A stretch of DNA of 6,224 nucleotides from Betaproteobacteria bacterium (GTDB lineage: Bacteria; Pseudomonadota; Gammaproteobacteria; Burkholderiales; SG8-39): NCBI GenBank assembly GCA_029858545.1, contig JAOUFA010000226.1, positions 1-6,224 on the forward strand. The letters are read 5' to 3'. The notes beneath the pieces are model-generated. The model saw nothing but the letters and a program-made list of their open reading frames with translations, had not been told where the DNA came from and searched no databases. The translations under genes were made by a program, and so were the position numbers. Below, piece by piece: positions 6,047-6,224 of this stretch; the stretch's first letter is position 1; each line of letters begins with the position of its first letter.

Positions 6047-6224
6047 ATGTTTGGCTTTCTTCGCGGCTATTTTTCCAACGACCTCGCCATCGACCTCGGC
6101 ACTGCGAACACGCTCATCTACGTTCGGGGCAAGGGCATCGTGCTCGACGAACCCTCGGTCGTCGCGATACGCCAGGAAGGCGGGCCGCACGCGAAGAAGA
6201 CCATCCAGGCAGTCGGCAGGGAAG
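6047..6224 (+). CDS. mreB: Rod-shape-determining protein MreB, N-terminal part only
   Basis: MreB is the bacterial actin homologue. It polymerises in an ATP-dependent way on the inner face of the cytoplasmic membrane and guides the elongation machinery (MreC, MreD, RodA, PBP2) that builds the lateral cell wall. Only the first 59 residues are in the window. They start with the membrane-binding N-terminus MFGFLRGYFSND, followed by the phosphate-1 loop IDLGTANTLIYV (about 15-26) and GKGIVLDEPSVVAI, which are diagnostic for MreB. The ATG at 6047 is chosen because it gives this exact family N-terminus. There is no Shine-Dalgarno sequence in front of it. A 7-codon open frame (ATG 6018 to TGA 6041) ends 5 nt before the start. 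The gene is divergent from gatC; mreC and mreD would be expected beyond the right edge, but this cannot be seen. Confidence 0.97.
   Translation, partial: MFGFLRGYFSNDLAIDLGTANTLIYVRGKGIVLDEPSVVAIRQEGGPHAKKTIQAVGRE

Noticed and set aside
5885..6190. 102-codon upstream extension of the gatC frame
   Set aside because: It would run antisense through the start of mreB and the divergent promoter region. GatC normally has about 95-100 residues and begins at the MSLSHDQ helix.
1..6224. Mobile elements, CRISPR arrays, tRNA or rRNA genes, or a defence-type gene cluster
   Set aside because: The window is almost fully occupied by intact core genes. I saw no transposase, integrase, regularly spaced repeats, target-site duplications or tRNA-like cloverleaf, and no genes outside known housekeeping families except the DUF4124-like protein.

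Overview
The window is an ordinary housekeeping region of a GC-rich proteobacterial chromosome, most likely a betaproteobacterium. The assignment rests on the gene set and order (gatCAB divergent from mreB, with a DUF4124 gene and pyrE-xthA nearby), on the MreB N-terminus, and on the long PyrE form with the VYIDCRKL and ATWWDVL motifs and an AAHGG tail, which is familiar from Burkholderiales-type genomes. No database search was possible, so the lineage is an inference. Every gene belongs to a recognised family. I found no mobile element, CRISPR array, rRNA or tRNA, and no undescribed multi-gene system.

Layout, left to right. Bases 1-1811 hold a leftward cluster, transcribed in the order pyrE (orotate phosphoribosyltransferase), xthA (exonuclease III-type AP endonuclease), ampG (muropeptide permease, cut by the left edge). 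The pyrE-xthA gap is 51 nt and the xthA-ampG gap is 25 nt, so one transcript is plausible. A perfect 11-bp hairpin joins the xthA stop codon to the ampG start codon. Bases 1812-1964 are a divergent intergenic region with weak -10-like boxes on both strands. Rightward from it runs a gene for a secreted DUF4124-type coiled-coil protein (1965-2600), which converges on gatB with a 24-nt gap.

Bases 2625-5884 hold the leftward operon gatC-gatA-gatB. It encodes the complete heterotrimeric amidotransferase GatCAB, which converts misacylated Asp-tRNA(Asn) and/or Glu-tRNA(Gln) to the amidated forms. gatA and gatB overlap by 4 nt. gatC and gatA are separated by 63 nt, are in the same frame, and have only the gatC amber codon between them.

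Bases 5885-6046 are a divergent promoter region between gatC and mreB. The best -10 candidates for the two directions lie on the same 7-bp AT-rich box, offset by one base. The window ends inside mreB (actin-like cell-shape protein), the usual first gene of an mreBCD operon.

Functionally this is a mix of nucleotide synthesis (pyrE), DNA repair (xthA), peptidoglycan recycling (ampG), translation fidelity and supply (gatCAB) and cell shape (mreB). The points worth a second look are regulatory: the stop/start hairpin, the shared -10 element, the open gatC-gatA junction, and the uneven use of Shine-Dalgarno sequences.
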